The notes: generated by a model from the letters alone, not told the origin. A stretch of DNA of 64,000 bases from Rutstroemia sp. NJR-2017a BVV2 (GCA_002946415.1 NJPS01000003.1:124001-188000); one strand, 5' to 3'. Counted from the stretch's first letter, positions 1-12,285 are shown. Made by a program: numbers and translations.

Positions 1-1
1 G

Positions 2-67
2 GATGTGGATAAGTGGTATGCGGAGAAGCAGAGGGAGAAGGATAACAATGCGGGGGAGAGCGCGTAG
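2..67 (+). CDS. 3' end of an unidentified gene (partial)
   Basis: The frame starting at base 2 is open to a TAG at 65-67 and encodes 21 residues (DVDKWYAEKQ, then a charged Lys/Glu/Asp tail). The codons are GC-rich and the composition is hydrophilic, as in many fungal C-termini. Too little is inside the window to identify the product. It could also be an out-of-frame reading of non-coding DNA; the call rests only on protein-like composition. Confidence 0.4.
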   Translation, partial: DVDKWYAEKQREKDNNAGESA

Positions 68-1953
68 GTTTTTACTGAGAATCAGGGGAATAGGGTCACG
101 GCTAATGAAAATAGATCTACGGTTTTGGTTCCGCCTGCTGAGGAGTGATGCGTCGTTGGTTGGGATAATGGTTATTTTGCAGTCATTCTGTTTTGTTTCG
201 TCTTGTGTATTTCTTCCTTTCGTTGCTTTTATCATCTCATCGCCTATATATCCTCAGTACTCTCCGTACTTTATTTAGTTCCCATTTGTCCACTTCTAAC
301 CCGTTCATCCCATCCCCACAATTCCAAAAAAATCCCCAACTTAATACCACCATCATCCATCCATCCTCTCACCTTGCCTTTTGTTTGTTGCACATCTCAC
401 CTTTTGACAGGTGGACCTTGTGTTATGTGTTGTCGTGTGTTGTCGCTCGCTACGGAGTACATACATACCTCTAGCACGAACTGTTTCAATATGTGCCCCA
501 CGCTATAAGGTTAGGGGAAAAGGCGGTCTCGGTCTCGGTCTCGGATGGTGATACGTGTTGTATACGAAGTATGGCTTTGTTTGTTGCATGTCTGGATCTG
601 TGACATCTGGTACGGATGGGGAGGTTTGGTGGGATGGTTCGCGCTGTGGCGGATTTGTTGCGTGTCGTGAAACTTGACGGGCGTGGGAGGTGGGAGGCCG
701 GACGCCGGGGGGTTCGTCGTCTTGTGCCTGGCTCCCTTTAGCTTTGGTTTCCTTCTACTGGATGATTGTTTACGCTGGCGTGGGAAATATTGAAGTAGAT
801 GTAGGCGGGCTCTATCGACTTTCCTTGAACTGTATCCTATGTATCCCGTCCCGAAAAAAAAATCCAACCCTCCCCTCTCCACAGCATCTCCCATGTTCCA
901 TCCCCCACCCTCATCACCCACCCTTCCCATCCATCTCACCCCCCACCCCAATCCACTTCCTACACAACCCACCCATTTGTTGCACATCTCATCCAACAGA
1001 TCTAACACATATCGGCTGCTAGCCGCTCTGTCTGAGATTCGTCTCTGTCGTTGCTGTGTAAGCGACCCACCCATCGGATCCGTGCTGCACCCACTTTTCT
1101 CATAAGTATACATACACTACTGTATTCATATCCGTTCGACTCCACTGTATGGATGTTTCACTTGTTCGACGACGACTGGAAAATTTTGATGATTTATGAA
1201 TATAGTGTTTTTCCGCGGCGTTGGTGTTTACATATCAATCAATCAATGAATCACTCTGCTTGTAGGGAGGAGGGGTGGGGAGCTGCTGATAAGACGGCGA
1301 TGGAGAGCAGAGGACACGAGAGGAATTAGCAGATAAGGAGAAAGCGCCGAAGAGGGGGGGGGGGGAGGAGATTGATATCAGTTATGATTTACCTGCTTTT
1401 CCTTCCTTCGTACATTATCATACTTACTTTTTCCTTCCACTCATTATGGAATATATTGACTCAGATTAATACCCTCTCTTTCTATTTTCTCGAGTTGATT
1501 TATATTATAATGTTATTATATGCTTATTCCACTGAATCATCAAACATTGCCCCCTCCCCCCACGCAATCTCCACATCTGTGTTCACTTCCCACAAAGCAA
1601 CTTCCGGAATCATAAGATAATGCATAAGCATAATCTCACAGTACACTTACCATTCGCAGATACCAATCAATACCCATACCCCGCAAGAAGTTCAGCTGAG
1701 AATAATAGAACGCCACCGTGACAGCGAAGTTAAGATATGCATGCACTGAGTGGTCAAGGTGAGGCATATCATATCATATCTTAGCAAATTTTCATTTCCA
1801 GCTACGTGAACATCTACTGATCGATCCATCCCGCCATATTAATCCACCACCTTCCTTCCTGCAACTATGCGAACCCCTAGCCCCGAACATCCGCAACGAT
1901 TTCTGAACCGCTTCTAGCCTGTTCATCGAGTCTTCCACTCACGATCCGATTCC
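68..1953. other. Intergenic stretch, no gene recognised
   Basis: No reading frame here resembles a known protein or is joined by convincing splice sites. It contains long C/T- and A/C-rich tracts (about 830-980), three tandem GGTCTC copies (525-542) and a run of 12 G at 1354-1365. It probably holds the 3' flank of the first gene and the 3' flank of the fasciclin gene. Confidence 0.6.
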
Positions 1954-3399
1954 TTACAAATCAACCATCAAAGCACCAGCCGCAAACAAAGCCGCAACAC
2001 CCATAGCACCAGTCTGAATGGCTGCGCCTCCGGTACTGTGTGTAGAACTGGCCGACGCACCGGAGGTTGTGGTCGCAGCAGCAGTGGCAACGGTGGTTGT
2101 AGCCGAGACGCCGGAAGTGAAGGGAACGGCGCCGTCGGTGGCGGTGGAAGCGCCGGAGTAGGCAGCGGATGTCGCGGAGGGGTTGGCGGAGGTATTGTTT
2201 GGGTTGAGGACGCTGTTGAAGGCCGGGGGTTAGTTTATTTGGTGGTGAAGAAGGAGGGGAAGGAAGAAGGGGAGTGCGGAAATGGGGAAAGGAGCAGACA
2301 TACTTATCAATAACATGCACAACACCGTTCGCGACCAAAATATTTGGAATCAACACCTTCGCACTGTTGACATATACGTTTCCATTCTCGAGAGTAACAT
2401 GCACATCACCTCCACCGAGCGTAGCCAGCGAACTACCGTTCTTGAGATCGGTGCTGTATCCGACGGTGCCGTTGACAACATGGTATGAGAGGATGGAGAC
2501 AAGTTGCTCAGTGCTGAGGGTGGAGACGAGATTGGCGATGTTGGCGAAGGCTTGGTTGTTGGGTGCGAAGATGGTGAGGTTGGTGAGGGAGTCGACGGGA
2601 CTGGCAAGGGAGGTTGCGTTGAGTGCGCCGTAGAGGGAGGTGAGGTTTAGGTCGAGGGCGGTGGTGGATACGGAGGCGGGGATGGTGAGAACGGTGTCAA
2701 TTACGTGGATGACGCCGCCGTCGAATTTTACGTCCTAGGTGATAGTATTAGTATGAGGTAGTGGTTTGTGTGGGACGAGTGTTCGCTCGGTAGGGGAGTC
2801 GAAGACTGTTTACTGCTGCTGCTCCTATTCATGAATTGGGGAACTTACAGCGGTAGTAACCGTACTATCTTGAGCCAAGCCAGTGGTGAGAGTAGCTTTG
2901 GAGTCGGCCAATTTAGCATCGACAACTTGACCTCCACTCAAGCTGGTGTATGGACTGCTGACGAGCAGAGACGGAAGGAACTGGGAGTTATTGGTGAAGG
3001 CAGATGAAGGGTATGTGCCACTGAGTACGTGGTAGGTGAGAACAGCAGTGATATCTGCATCCGAAAGTCCGGTGGTGTTCAATTTCGAAAAGGCATCATT
3101 GGTAGGTGCGAGAATGGTGATGTTCTTTGCACTGCCTAAAGTTGCCAGCAGAGCAGGTCTGGCAGCGACGAGACCTAGAGCTTGTTAATTGAGGCGTTCT
3201 CACTTCTATACTATGCTCGTCGAATGCTGAGTATAGATTGGGTCATCTACTCCAAGCTTGGGTGTGGCCGTGAAGGATGGGATGGGTACGTACTGGTCAG
3301 GGTACTCAGAGTTGAATTGTTGGCCGCCAACACCGATGTCAAATTCTGAGCAGAGCAGAGAGATGCAAGAGCACCGAGGACAAGAAGTTGGTGATACAT
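1954..3399 (-). CDS. Secreted fasciclin (FAS1) domain protein, probably GPI-anchored
   Basis: Four exons on the minus strand: 3399-3294, 3174-2849, 2734-2304 and 2212-1954. They sum to 1,122 nt (373 aa), and all introns are GT-AG. The start has a clear signal peptide (MYHQLLVLGALASLCSA, then QN). Two FAS1 domains follow. The first has NITILAPTNDAF and LTYHVLSGT; the second has LTIFAPNNQAF and LSYHVVNGT, each with the H-box (YHV) and a following VIHVID/VVHVID segment. A Ser/Thr/Ala-rich linker and a hydrophobic C-terminus (GVAALFAAGALMVDL) suggest GPI attachment. FAS1 proteins act in cell adhesion or at the cell surface in fungi; the partner here is unknown. Several N-x-S/T sites (for example NNST, NLTS) support secretion. 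The family is secure; the GPI anchor is inferred. Confidence 0.9.
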
Positions 3400-4281
3400 T
3401 GCTGATGAAGGTTGGTGGAGATGGAAGTTGATGTAGATTGAGTTCTTGAAGTATAGTCAGAGCACGGTGGACGGTGGTGAGAATGTGAAGTTGAAGGTGA
3501 ATGATGAACCACTGCGAGGGACAAGCCTGATATAAATACTGGTTACAAACAAGAACTGAAGAGGAAAGAACTATCACAGCCTCAATCTATCGAGCCAAGC
3601 TGCATCAAGACTTTTCGCCGAATTCACTTCTCATCTTGGCAAAATCCCAAAAGTCTCTCGAAAATCCTGATATCGTATATCCATACACGATCTGTATCAA
3701 TGGCAGTTGGCAGTTACCTTACAAAGCACACATTGACAGACTCAGCCTCCCTCGTCGCCATGGATTGATTCAGATTATCCCTCAGAATTTGTGGATATAA
3801 CAGTTGTATTGATGTCTTGCACTAGTACACCCTTTGTTTTGTTGCTCGGATGTAGGCAAATCTACCCCGCATTTTCCATGTAGGTACCCTTAAAACGTAA
3901 AGGGTCGAATGATTTGAGCACAATATGATTAAGTAAGCAAGTGGTGTCGTCATCGATTAAAGCTTGTCGCGAATAAACGTTGAGGCATTGACCAATCACG
4001 ATGTCTTCCGAGATTTGAGAATCCCTGCACCATATTGCTGGGGACGAGGCTGCAACCGCCCCAGGGTACAACAAGGTGTTTGACAGCAACACTTCTCACC
4101 AGACTTTGAGCTGAGCTGAGCTAAGCGGAGCTGCCACGGCGGTAGAGAGATGTTGCAAAATCAGAGAAGAATTCGTAATCTACGTTACACTCAAGTGCCT
4201 TGTTGCATCAGAATCTTTTGCTAGCACTGGGATCTTCCTTGCTCAGACCAGTCAACCAAATGACCAAGTTCACTATGGAAG

Positions 4282-4330
4282 AATTGTATTGGACTGGGAG
4301 AATTGTATCGGACTGGGAGAATTGTATTGA
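4282..4330. repeat. 19-bp tandem repeat, about 2.5 copies
   Basis: The unit AATTGTATTGGACTGGGAG begins at 4282, recurs at 4301 with one change (T to C), and partly at 4320. It lies in non-coding DNA between the fasciclin gene and RMT2. Confidence 0.85.
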
Positions 4331-4728
4331 AGTGGAAAAAAGGAAGCTAGAAGGCTCCAGGAGCACGCCCACGTTTACACCCGCAACGTTGTTCTAGAAG
4401 GGAAATCATGCAGCACTTGCATTGCCTCAAACGAGTTGCACCGCGCCGATCAAGTTTGACTGGCTAGCTCGTCTAAAAGCTGAAATGAAAAGCAAGAAGT
4501 CAAAGGAAATTACCCAAAAGTACCTGTTGCCAAGCCAAAGCTCATGAACAATAACTGCTCCGTCGCCGACACAGCTGTGAACGAGCAAATGTGCACCGCC
4601 AAGTCCAAATGAAGACCGAGCTTTTGTGTACGAAGTAGCGAATCGTTGTGTCTCCGGATTGTTACTGTACCTGATTAACCTACCAAATCATCGAGCTCAT
4701 GTAATAGTGCATTCTGAAGACAACTCCG

Positions 4729-4822
4729 GCCACTTTTGAGACTGCCACTTTTGAGACGGCCACTTTTGAGACTGCCACTTTTGAGACTGCCACTTTTGAG
4801 ACTGCCACTTTTGAGACTGCCA
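4729..4822. repeat. 15-bp tandem repeat, about 6 copies
   Basis: The unit GCCACTTTTGAGACT starts at 4729 and repeats every 15 bp (4744, 4759, 4774, 4789, 4804), nearly perfectly. One copy carries a G change at the junction (GACGGCC). The period is a multiple of three, so the array stays open when translated, but the resulting Leu/Arg/Pro repeat is probably an artefact. Confidence 0.92.
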
Positions 4823-5705
4823 CAGGGCACCGCCAGGCAGTCGGTGTCAACGAGGTCGTGCGATGTTTCTTACCTGCAGCCTAGCTATCCATGCATGAAG
4901 GGGTATTCTTCCGGCGTATTAGGCTCGGTGCCCTGGAAATGAACTGGGACATTGTCCGGTCAGGGCTATGCTTGTGACATGCTTGGGAGCAGAGAAGTTT
5001 CATCACAACATTTGCCGTAATGAGGATATGTGCAACCATACTGAAAACGTAGGACCTGCATTGATGGACGATAATCCTGGTGTGAAATATGATTTGCCCT
5101 GCTTCAAAGGCGGTAGCCCTTACTGCATCTGTATCCTCTCGAGGGCCAAAAGCCTTGAAGGTGACTGGGGAACACCTTATGTCGTCGGAAGTGCGTAAGA
5201 TACACGAGATGCGAATTCCGAGCAATCCGAGGATCAATGAAGGCGACCACAACTCGAGTGAAGATGCCAATCCTCTATCCTCCCAAATATCGATTCGAAG
5301 ATGATAACCTCGAGTTCAAGACAACGTCATGTGTAATGACCTTAAGCACATGGAGGAGGTACCAAAAGTTAACGTTTGTGGCGGCACGGTGGAAATGAGG
5401 ATCTAATGGATATACTTTCCTGTGCCGCTGTGGGACCAAACTTTGTACCAAGTAGCTTTTATATTTCCGTGATTTGACAGTATGGCGACATAACGATGAC
5501 AAGTTGTCGAAAACAAACTCAAGTCTATGCTTGACTCTCCTCTCCTCTGATAAGATAAGAACGATCACGAGAATTTGTGAATTTGTCTCACGGCCCTTAC
5601 CGAGACCCCCTGCCACCCCACTAACCCCGCGCAAAAAAATCCAAATCCAAATCCAAATCCAAGCCTCTCCTCTCCCAAACGCCAAATCCTACCCATTGCC
5701 TTAAA

Positions 5706-7064
5706 ATGGACGATCCCGCATTTGCCGTCGAAGTGGACGATACCACGCAAACCATCCTCCTCGCCGCCGCCAACCACGATCTCGCAACCCTCAAACCCCT
5801 CCTTCGTGTTCCTGGCGCAGCATCCGTCCAGGATCCCGAGACGGGCTTCACGCCGCTGCATGCGGCTATACAAGCTGTAAGTATATTCAATTACATCTAA
5901 ACACATCGAATGTACAAGTAGGAGCTAATTGTAATTCTTCTTCTTCTCCAGTGCGCTGACACACCTACTCCTTCCGACCTATCTGCCGCGAAAGAAACCG
6001 TCAAGGAACTTTTCCTCTCAGGTGCGATTTGGAATGATCTAGATGTGAAAAACGAAACACCAGGAGATCTGGCTTGGAGATTGGGCTTGAAGGAGTTATA
6101 TGAATTGGTGGTGGAAGCGGGGGTGAGAGCGGAGGTGCTGATGAATTTGATGGGAGGGTATGAGGAGCTTGGGGATGATGATGATGACGATGATGAGGAT
6201 GACGAGGAAGCAGATGCAGAGGCAGGAGCGGGAGAAAATGGGAACGGAGAAGTGGGAAAGACCGAAAATGGACAGGAGGTAGACATGAACGGCAACAGCA
6301 CCGAAGAAAAAGCCGAAGAAACAACCAACCCCGACCCCTCCCCCAAACGCGACGTAAACTCCACCGACTACCTCTCCAGCACCCTCAAATACACCCCCTC
6401 CGCGCTCCTCGACTCCGACGCCAACGGCGTAATGATGGCCTGGGAAACCTCCATCATGCGGCGCACCGTCGATCTCCTGATCCCCCCCTCCTCCCCTCCC
6501 CAACGCATCCTCAACATCGGCTTCGGCATGGGCATCATCGACAGCATGTTCGCGTCCAGCACCCCCCCGCCCGCCTCCCACCACATAATTGAAGCGCACC
6601 CCGACGTGCTCACGCAGCTTTCCTCCGCAGAATCCAAATTCGGCTCCTCCTGGTCATCCTCCGCCCCCTCCCCAGGCGCATATAAAATCCACCCCGGCCG
6701 CTGGCAAGACGTGATTCCCTCCCTCCTCGAGCAAAACCTGCAATTCGACGTGATATACTTCGATACCTTCGGGGAGTCATACATGGAACTGAAGCGCTTT
6801 TTCACAGAATACGTGATCGGGCTGATGAGCGAGGAGGGGAGGTTTAGTTTCTTTAACGGGTTAGGTGCGGATCGGAGGATCTGCTATGATGTGTATACGC
6901 GGGTCGCGGAGATGGACTTATGCGAGGCGGGGATGGATGTGGAGTGGACGGAGGTGGAGGTGGGGGAGTTGGGCGGGGAGGGCGAGGGCGAGTGGGAGGG
7001 GGTGAGGAGGAGGTATTGGGTTTTGGATCGGTATCGGTTGCCGGTTTGTAAGTTTATTGGGTAG
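5706..7064 (+). CDS. RMT2: Protein arginine N-methyltransferase 2 (RMT2-type)
   Basis: Two exons, 5706-5876 and 5952-7064 (427 aa), joined across a 75-nt GT-AG intron with a pyrimidine-rich 3' end. The N-terminus is ankyrin-like (DDTTQTILLAAANHD, then GFTPLHAAIQA, then NETPGDLAWRLG), followed by an acidic Asp/Glu run and a class I methyltransferase domain. That domain has LNIGFGMGIID (SAM-binding motif I), IEAHPDV (post-I) and FDVIYFDTFGESY (motif II), preceded by MMAWETSIM. Yeast Rmt2 delta-methylates an internal arginine of ribosomal protein L12, so the same role is expected here. The length matches the family. The Asp/Glu linker is a GATGAT-type repeat and may vary in length between strains. 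It is convergent with hexokinase. Confidence 0.95.
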
Positions 7065-7725
7065 GGAGATGGGGGGGCACGTTGGAGGAGGGGTGTGTAT
7101 GGTATATGCTGAAAGACTGATGGGAGGGAGGGACTTAAAAATAAGGGGGGAAACGGAAGAAAAAGGAGAGAGGAATGATACCCGTATAGATATTGAATGA
7201 AGCTATCGCTTGAGCGCAGGAGCTACAAGTACGATTAATATGCTGACTAGGTATCTTTCCATCTATGTGACTCTTGAATCTAAAAATACTAGAGTACAAG
7301 TTCCAGGGAGCGCATCAACCCATGGCTGGGATCAGCTTTTAGACTTAGGGTAATTACAGACACATGTACTTCAGAGACCGAGCTCCCTGAGCTGCAAGCA
7401 ATGGACTTTTCGGTACAGGAACTATTTGCAAGCAACCAAAAACCTTCGACAGCAGATATTTTGAATAGTCAACCTAGACTTACACTTCTAGTGGATTGAT
7501 CAGAGGTAGACCAGAAAAGCTCCCAAAGCAGTCGATTTCATAATCTCCACTTTTGATATTGGTTCAGAGCAGTAGAAAGCTATGGTAGATTTAACCGCTA
7601 TCTACTTTCATGAAGTTCATGCCACATATAATTTTGATCTACTCATTGGCACATTCTAACCTCGTGCCTCGTAGTCGCTTGCGCGTCATTCCAACCCCTT
7701 TCCTTTATCTCCACAATACCAACAC
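7065..7725. other. Convergent intergenic region between RMT2 and hexokinase
   Basis: Holds the 3' ends of two converging genes. No open frame of interest, repeat or RNA gene was seen. Confidence 0.7.
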
Positions 7726-10002
7726 CTAAGCAACACTCTTGAAGTTCTCCGGGTGCAAGATACCAGCCATGTTGCCCTCCTTGACTCTCTTCAAGGTCAA
7801 AGCAGCGATCAATGCAGCACCTACACCGGAACCATCCTCAGCTGCCAGAATCTCGATGGGATCTTCTTCCTTCTTGCTCTTCTTAGCGGGCCAGTCAAGA
7901 ATTTCACGAAGGGCTTGAGCTCCGCGAGCCTTGAAGTGAGGGTACTTGTTAAAGACAGATCCGTCGGCTCCGACGTGGCAGGAGTCGTAGCCCTTCTTTT
8001 TGGCAATGGCGGCAACACCACATGCAGAGAGACGAGCAGCACGGGTTCCGATGAGTTCGGCAAGACGACGGATGAGTTCCAATTCTGAAATATTGGTACG
8101 GATACCGAGTTTGTTTTGGAAGAGGTCGCTAGTTTCAGACAAGTTCTCCCAAGGATCCCTGGATTCTGTTAGACTTGACATAAAACGGAGATATGGTTAC
8201 TTACTCTTCGACCATGGACAAGAAAGACGAGTCTAAAGTATATGCTTTTCGGAGCTTGTCAATATCTTGACCCTCGAAGATGTGAATTTCCTTGTTATCG
8301 TGTAGCTCAACAAGTACTAATCTAAATAGCTCTCCAAGATAAAGTCCAGCAATCATTTTCTCGAATGCTTGTTGTCCTGGACGTGGAGAGTCTTTGTCGA
8401 TGATGATGTCGTAAGGTGTGCGGGGGAGGACCTTGTGCTCATTGTCGAAAGCACCCCACTCACAGTTGATAGCCATTGGCATATCAGGAGGAAGGTTCAA
8501 GTGGGCCAACTTGGGGATTGATCCACAGTTTTCCATATAAGCCGCATTGCAACCGGTTCCAAAGATACAACCAATCTTCATAGAAGTGTCAGTATATGCA
8601 GAGGCGATCAAAGTACCAGTAGTATCGTTGATCAAAGCAGTGACCTTGATTGGTACACCCTAGAAAATTTTAGCAAAAGCAGAGTTAACATTCAAAGAAT
8701 GGCTTACTCTCTTGGCCAAGGCTTCTTCAAACATTGGTACAACGTTCTTGCCTTCGACACCGTCGATGTCGAATCCTTTGGTCCATCGTTGAAGAATACC
8801 CTCGTCGATGTAGTTTTGTGTGGCTGGGTAGGAGAATGTGAAACCAAGAGGCAACTGCTCAAGCTTCTCGCCTTGGTGATGGGTCTCAATAAATTGCTGA
8901 AGACAATCGGCAATATACTCCCAAAGTTCCTCAGATTCGCCAGTTTTTAATTCCTCTGGCATTCGGTATTTTGATTGAATGATGTCGAATTCGGATTTTT
9001 CATCTGTCAAAACAATTTCACAGACACGCAAGTTGGTACCACCCATATCCAGGGCCAGGTAAGTGCCAGTTTCGTATCCGGTAGGGAAAGCCATACACCA
9101 GGTCGGGTTCATGGGCTATTTCGGTCAGTGGACTGTCGAATGCATCTGGCAATAAGCGACTCACGATTGTTGCACCCTCAACTCTGAGACCTGCTCAGGG
9201 GTTAGTGCTTGTTCATAAGAGGAATATCGTGGGTGCAGCAAACCTTTGTCAAGTTCACCGATAAAGTGTTCAGTGATCTCCTTTAGCTTAGCAGTATCGA
9301 CCGTGAAATGTTCTTCAAGAGCCTTGATCTGAGCCATGAGATCTTTAGGAACATCCGCCATCGAACCTGTAAAATGGCCATAGTGTTAGCTACCTAAGTC
9401 TCGCATCCGTTCATCATCATAGGAAGGACGATCAAAACGTGATATCGTCGCCCCACTCTATTGTCCAAAGATGAAATAGGTCTGTTAGGACAGGGGAAAC
9501 AGTGTAGACACGTGATCTCATCCGTTGTCTTCAGTCCGGTAGACTTTTGCATGGTCCAGAATAGAGACGTGCAAGAGAAGCTGTGAAGAGCGTGTAATCC
9601 TGCACGCCAAGAAATTCCCGAGGCCGACTTGGTCGAGTAACTCAACAATATGCGGAGGGCACCTGAGGAACGTGTACAACTTTGACGTGCGAAGCCTCCG
9701 GCAACCCGGATTTGCGGTGAAAGGAACAGCATACATGATTTTGTGAGAAACATGTACGAAAGGAACAATGAGAAGCTTCACGGAGGTCCGTCAAGTTCAA
9801 ACTTGCTGACCTTCGAGCTGAAACCCATCTTGCACAATGGAAGCCTTCTGAACAGCAGCAGCAGCTGCACCGAAGTGAAAGATCTGTTTTGCTCCTCCCA
9901 CGATCTCCATATCTTCCAGATAGATCAAGAAATCACACAGAAGGAAATAGAGTTATACATACCCTTACGGGACGGAGGCTTTCTTGGACCCAACCCCACC
10001 AT
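7726..10002 (-). CDS. HXK: Hexokinase
   Basis: Six exons: 10002-9963, 9366-9244, 9190-9165, 9115-8708, 8659-8205 and 8158-7726. They sum to 1,485 nt (494 aa). It phosphorylates hexoses with ATP at the entry to glycolysis. Motifs are LALDMGGTNLRV (ATP phosphate loop), LGFTFSYPA, LQRWTKGFD, LINDTTGT with the catalytic Asp at residue 211, IFGTGCNAAY, and AEDGSGVGAA near the C-terminus. The 40-nt first exon encodes MVGLGPRKPPSRKG and joins across a 596-nt intron to SMADVPKD; the split codon G|GT restores the conserved RKGSMADVP motif of regulatory yeast-type hexokinases. A start at the internal MADV (9361) would lose this motif. Glucokinase is less likely, because the sugar-site region resembles Hxk1/2. 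The gene is divergent from OST1. Confidence 0.96.
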
Positions 10003-10571
10003 CGTGAAGGATTTTCAAGAATTCGGCTGGAGAAGACTGAGATATAAAAGCTACAGAAACTCTGTAGAAACAAGAATGAATGAGGTGTATGGAAGGAATG
10101 TAGGAGGATTGTTGACAATTGCAGTGGTTGTTGTAGGTTGTTGAAGAATCTGTGCTGTTTTGAGGAGAAAATGCGGTGGTGAGGAGGGGCTGGCTGAGAG
10201 TGAATGTGTCGGACCTCTCGTCATGCGTGGGGCATGATTTCTCTCAACAGCCCACCAGAGTACCCCTGTCAGCCCACAGTGAGCCTGATTAATAAGCACC
10301 GGGTGGTGTCAGAGCTCCGGACGTTGATAAGGATGTCCAATCAGACGCGCGTTTAGGAGATTCCCGATAATGCAGGGTGTGCATCTAAACTCGCGGTTAA
10401 TTTGTTAAGGACACTTTGGAGCGACGTAAGCTTCAAGCTTTAGTGAGGACAGCTTCGAGGGTGTTAAGAGGAGAACACAATCAACACCACAATTCTTGAA
10501 TTGTTCGCAATCCCTTTCCGCAAGCTGATTTCTGATTTCTGTTCTGGCCTGGCTTGCCATATCACTTCAAA
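10003..10571. promoter_or_regulatory. Divergent promoter region, hexokinase / OST1
   Basis: The 569 bp between the two divergent start codons must hold both promoters. No element is identified with confidence. No gene was seen. Confidence 0.5.
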
Positions 10572-12210
10572 ATGAAGTCGTCATTGGCGATTGCGACCGC
10601 CGTCCTTTCTCTTGTGTCCACGGCTTTTGGTGCAGAGAAGGGAAACTTGACCAAACCACTTACTTCTAAACACCTACTCCCGTCGAACTTCAAGCCTCCG
10701 CAAGTCTTCAGAAATGTCAATTTGGTCCATGTTATCAATCTGGAAAAGAATTATCCCAGGGAATCCATAAACATGGTGATTGAGAACATTGCTAGCGAAC
10801 CTCAAGATGAATATTATCTACCATTCACATCGAGGCAGATGGAGACAATTGGAGCTTTGGAGGTTAAGGATCGAAAAGACCCAGACTCTGGATTGTTTGA
10901 TGTGCGAGCTACGGTGTTTGATACTGAGAGGTAACCTTCAAACATACATCCAATTCACATCCGTGCAGCTAATTATCTTCAGTGAGACTGAATTCTACTT
11001 GATCAAGCTTCCCACACCCCTTGCACCCAAAGCGCAACAAACAATCGGCATCACATATTCTTACCTTTCGGCACTATCTCCCCTTCCCAATGCCATTGGA
11101 CAAATGGACACTCAATTCGTCGTCTACGAATTTTCCGCTTACGCCCAATCATCCTACGTAACTTCGAAACAAAAGACGGAAGTGAAATTCCCCACCACGA
11201 ACATTCCTGAACACACCATCATCCCAGGAACCGACGGTGCACCAGAATCTCCTCAAAAGCAAGGCACAAAATACACCTACGGAAGCTATGGCGAGATCCC
11301 CGCCGGCGCCACCGAGCCCGTCCGCGTACGCTACGAGTTCACCAAACCCTTGATCCACGTCTCGCGTCTGGAACGCGACATCGAAGTCAGCCACTGGGGC
11401 GGAAACGTCGCATTCGAAGAACGCTACACGATGACGAACCGCGCCGCCAACCTCTCGCAGCCCTTCTCCCGCACGCTTTGGAACCAAGCCGCATACTATG
11501 CCACCACCCCCACGGTCGCTATCAAGGAGTTGAAGTTCCCGCTCAAAGTCGGCTCATTAACACCATACTTCACAGACGTCATCGGCAACGTCTCCACATC
11601 CCGCTTCCGCAGCAACAAGCGCGAGGCCAATCTCGAGCTCAAGCCTCGCTATCCAATTTTCGGTGGTTGGAACTACCCCTTCCGTGTAGGCTGGGATGCG
11701 GATTTGAAGAAATACTTGAGGAAGTTGAGTACAGGAGAGTCATATGTCTTGAATGTACCGTTCTTGGAGGGCCCAAAACAGAACGAGGGCGTGGAATACG
11801 AGTTTGTGGAGGTTAGAGTTATTCTACCAGAAGGTGCTATGTAAGTTCCCCCTCTCCCCCTCTCTTTTCCTTCCCCCCATCCAATACAATCCCCCCCCAC
11901 AATCTCAAACCCCTCACTAATACCCCCCTCCCCCCACAGCAACATCAACCACAGCACCGCCATCCCCCTCTCCTCGACCTCCATCACCCTGCACAAAACC
12001 TTCATGGACACCATCGGCCGCACCACCCTCATCTTACACGCCCACAACCTAGTCGACGACGTCCGCGACCGCGAACTCATCGTCACGTACGACTACCCTT
12101 TCGCAGCGGGGCTCCGCAAACCAGTTGTTATTTTCGTTAGTATGTTTAGTTTGTTTGTTGCGGCGTGGGCGGTGGGGACGCTGGATGTGGCGATTAGGGG
12201 GAGGAAGTAA
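10572..12210 (+). CDS. OST1: Oligosaccharyltransferase subunit OST1 (ribophorin I)
   Basis: Three exons, 10572-10930, 10983-11840 and 11940-12210 (495 aa). This is a subunit of the ER complex that transfers the dolichol-linked glycan to Asn residues of nascent proteins. Visible features are a signal peptide (MKSSLAIATAVLSLVSTAFG), a long lumenal domain with ribophorin I hallmarks (HWGGNVAFEERY, PRYPIFGGWNYPFRVGWD, YVLNVPFLEGP), and one C-terminal membrane helix (VIFVSMFSLFVAAWAVGTLDVA) before a short basic tail (RGRK). I chose the ATG at 10572 because it starts the signal peptide; an in-frame ATG six codons upstream (10554) would spoil the N-region. Both introns preserve frame (AG|T and AT|C). 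Length agrees with the family. Confidence 0.95.
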
Positions 12211-12232
12211 ATTGGGGGGTGAAGGAGAGGAT

Positions 12233-12285
<53 letters not shown>

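Larger units (their letters stand above)
3400..5705. other. Intergenic stretch with minisatellites, no gene recognised
   Basis: Contains the 5' flank of the fasciclin gene and the 5' flank of RMT2. Short open frames exist on both strands (for example minus 4881-5270, 129 codons, with some hydrophobic segments), but none has a recognisable domain or supporting introns. Two tandem repeats are listed separately. A decayed gene at about 4.8-5.3 kb cannot be excluded. Confidence 0.5.

Noticed and set aside
5897..6805. Long minus-strand frames opposite RMT2
   Set aside because: Antisense shadows caused by the GC-rich and GAT-repeat codons of RMT2, which has clear methyltransferase motifs.
9161..9361. 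Hexokinase starting at MADVPKD (9361)
   Set aside because: An acceptor site (ACAG) lies 5 nt before this ATG, and an upstream exon restores the conserved MVGLGP...RKGS N-terminus in frame.
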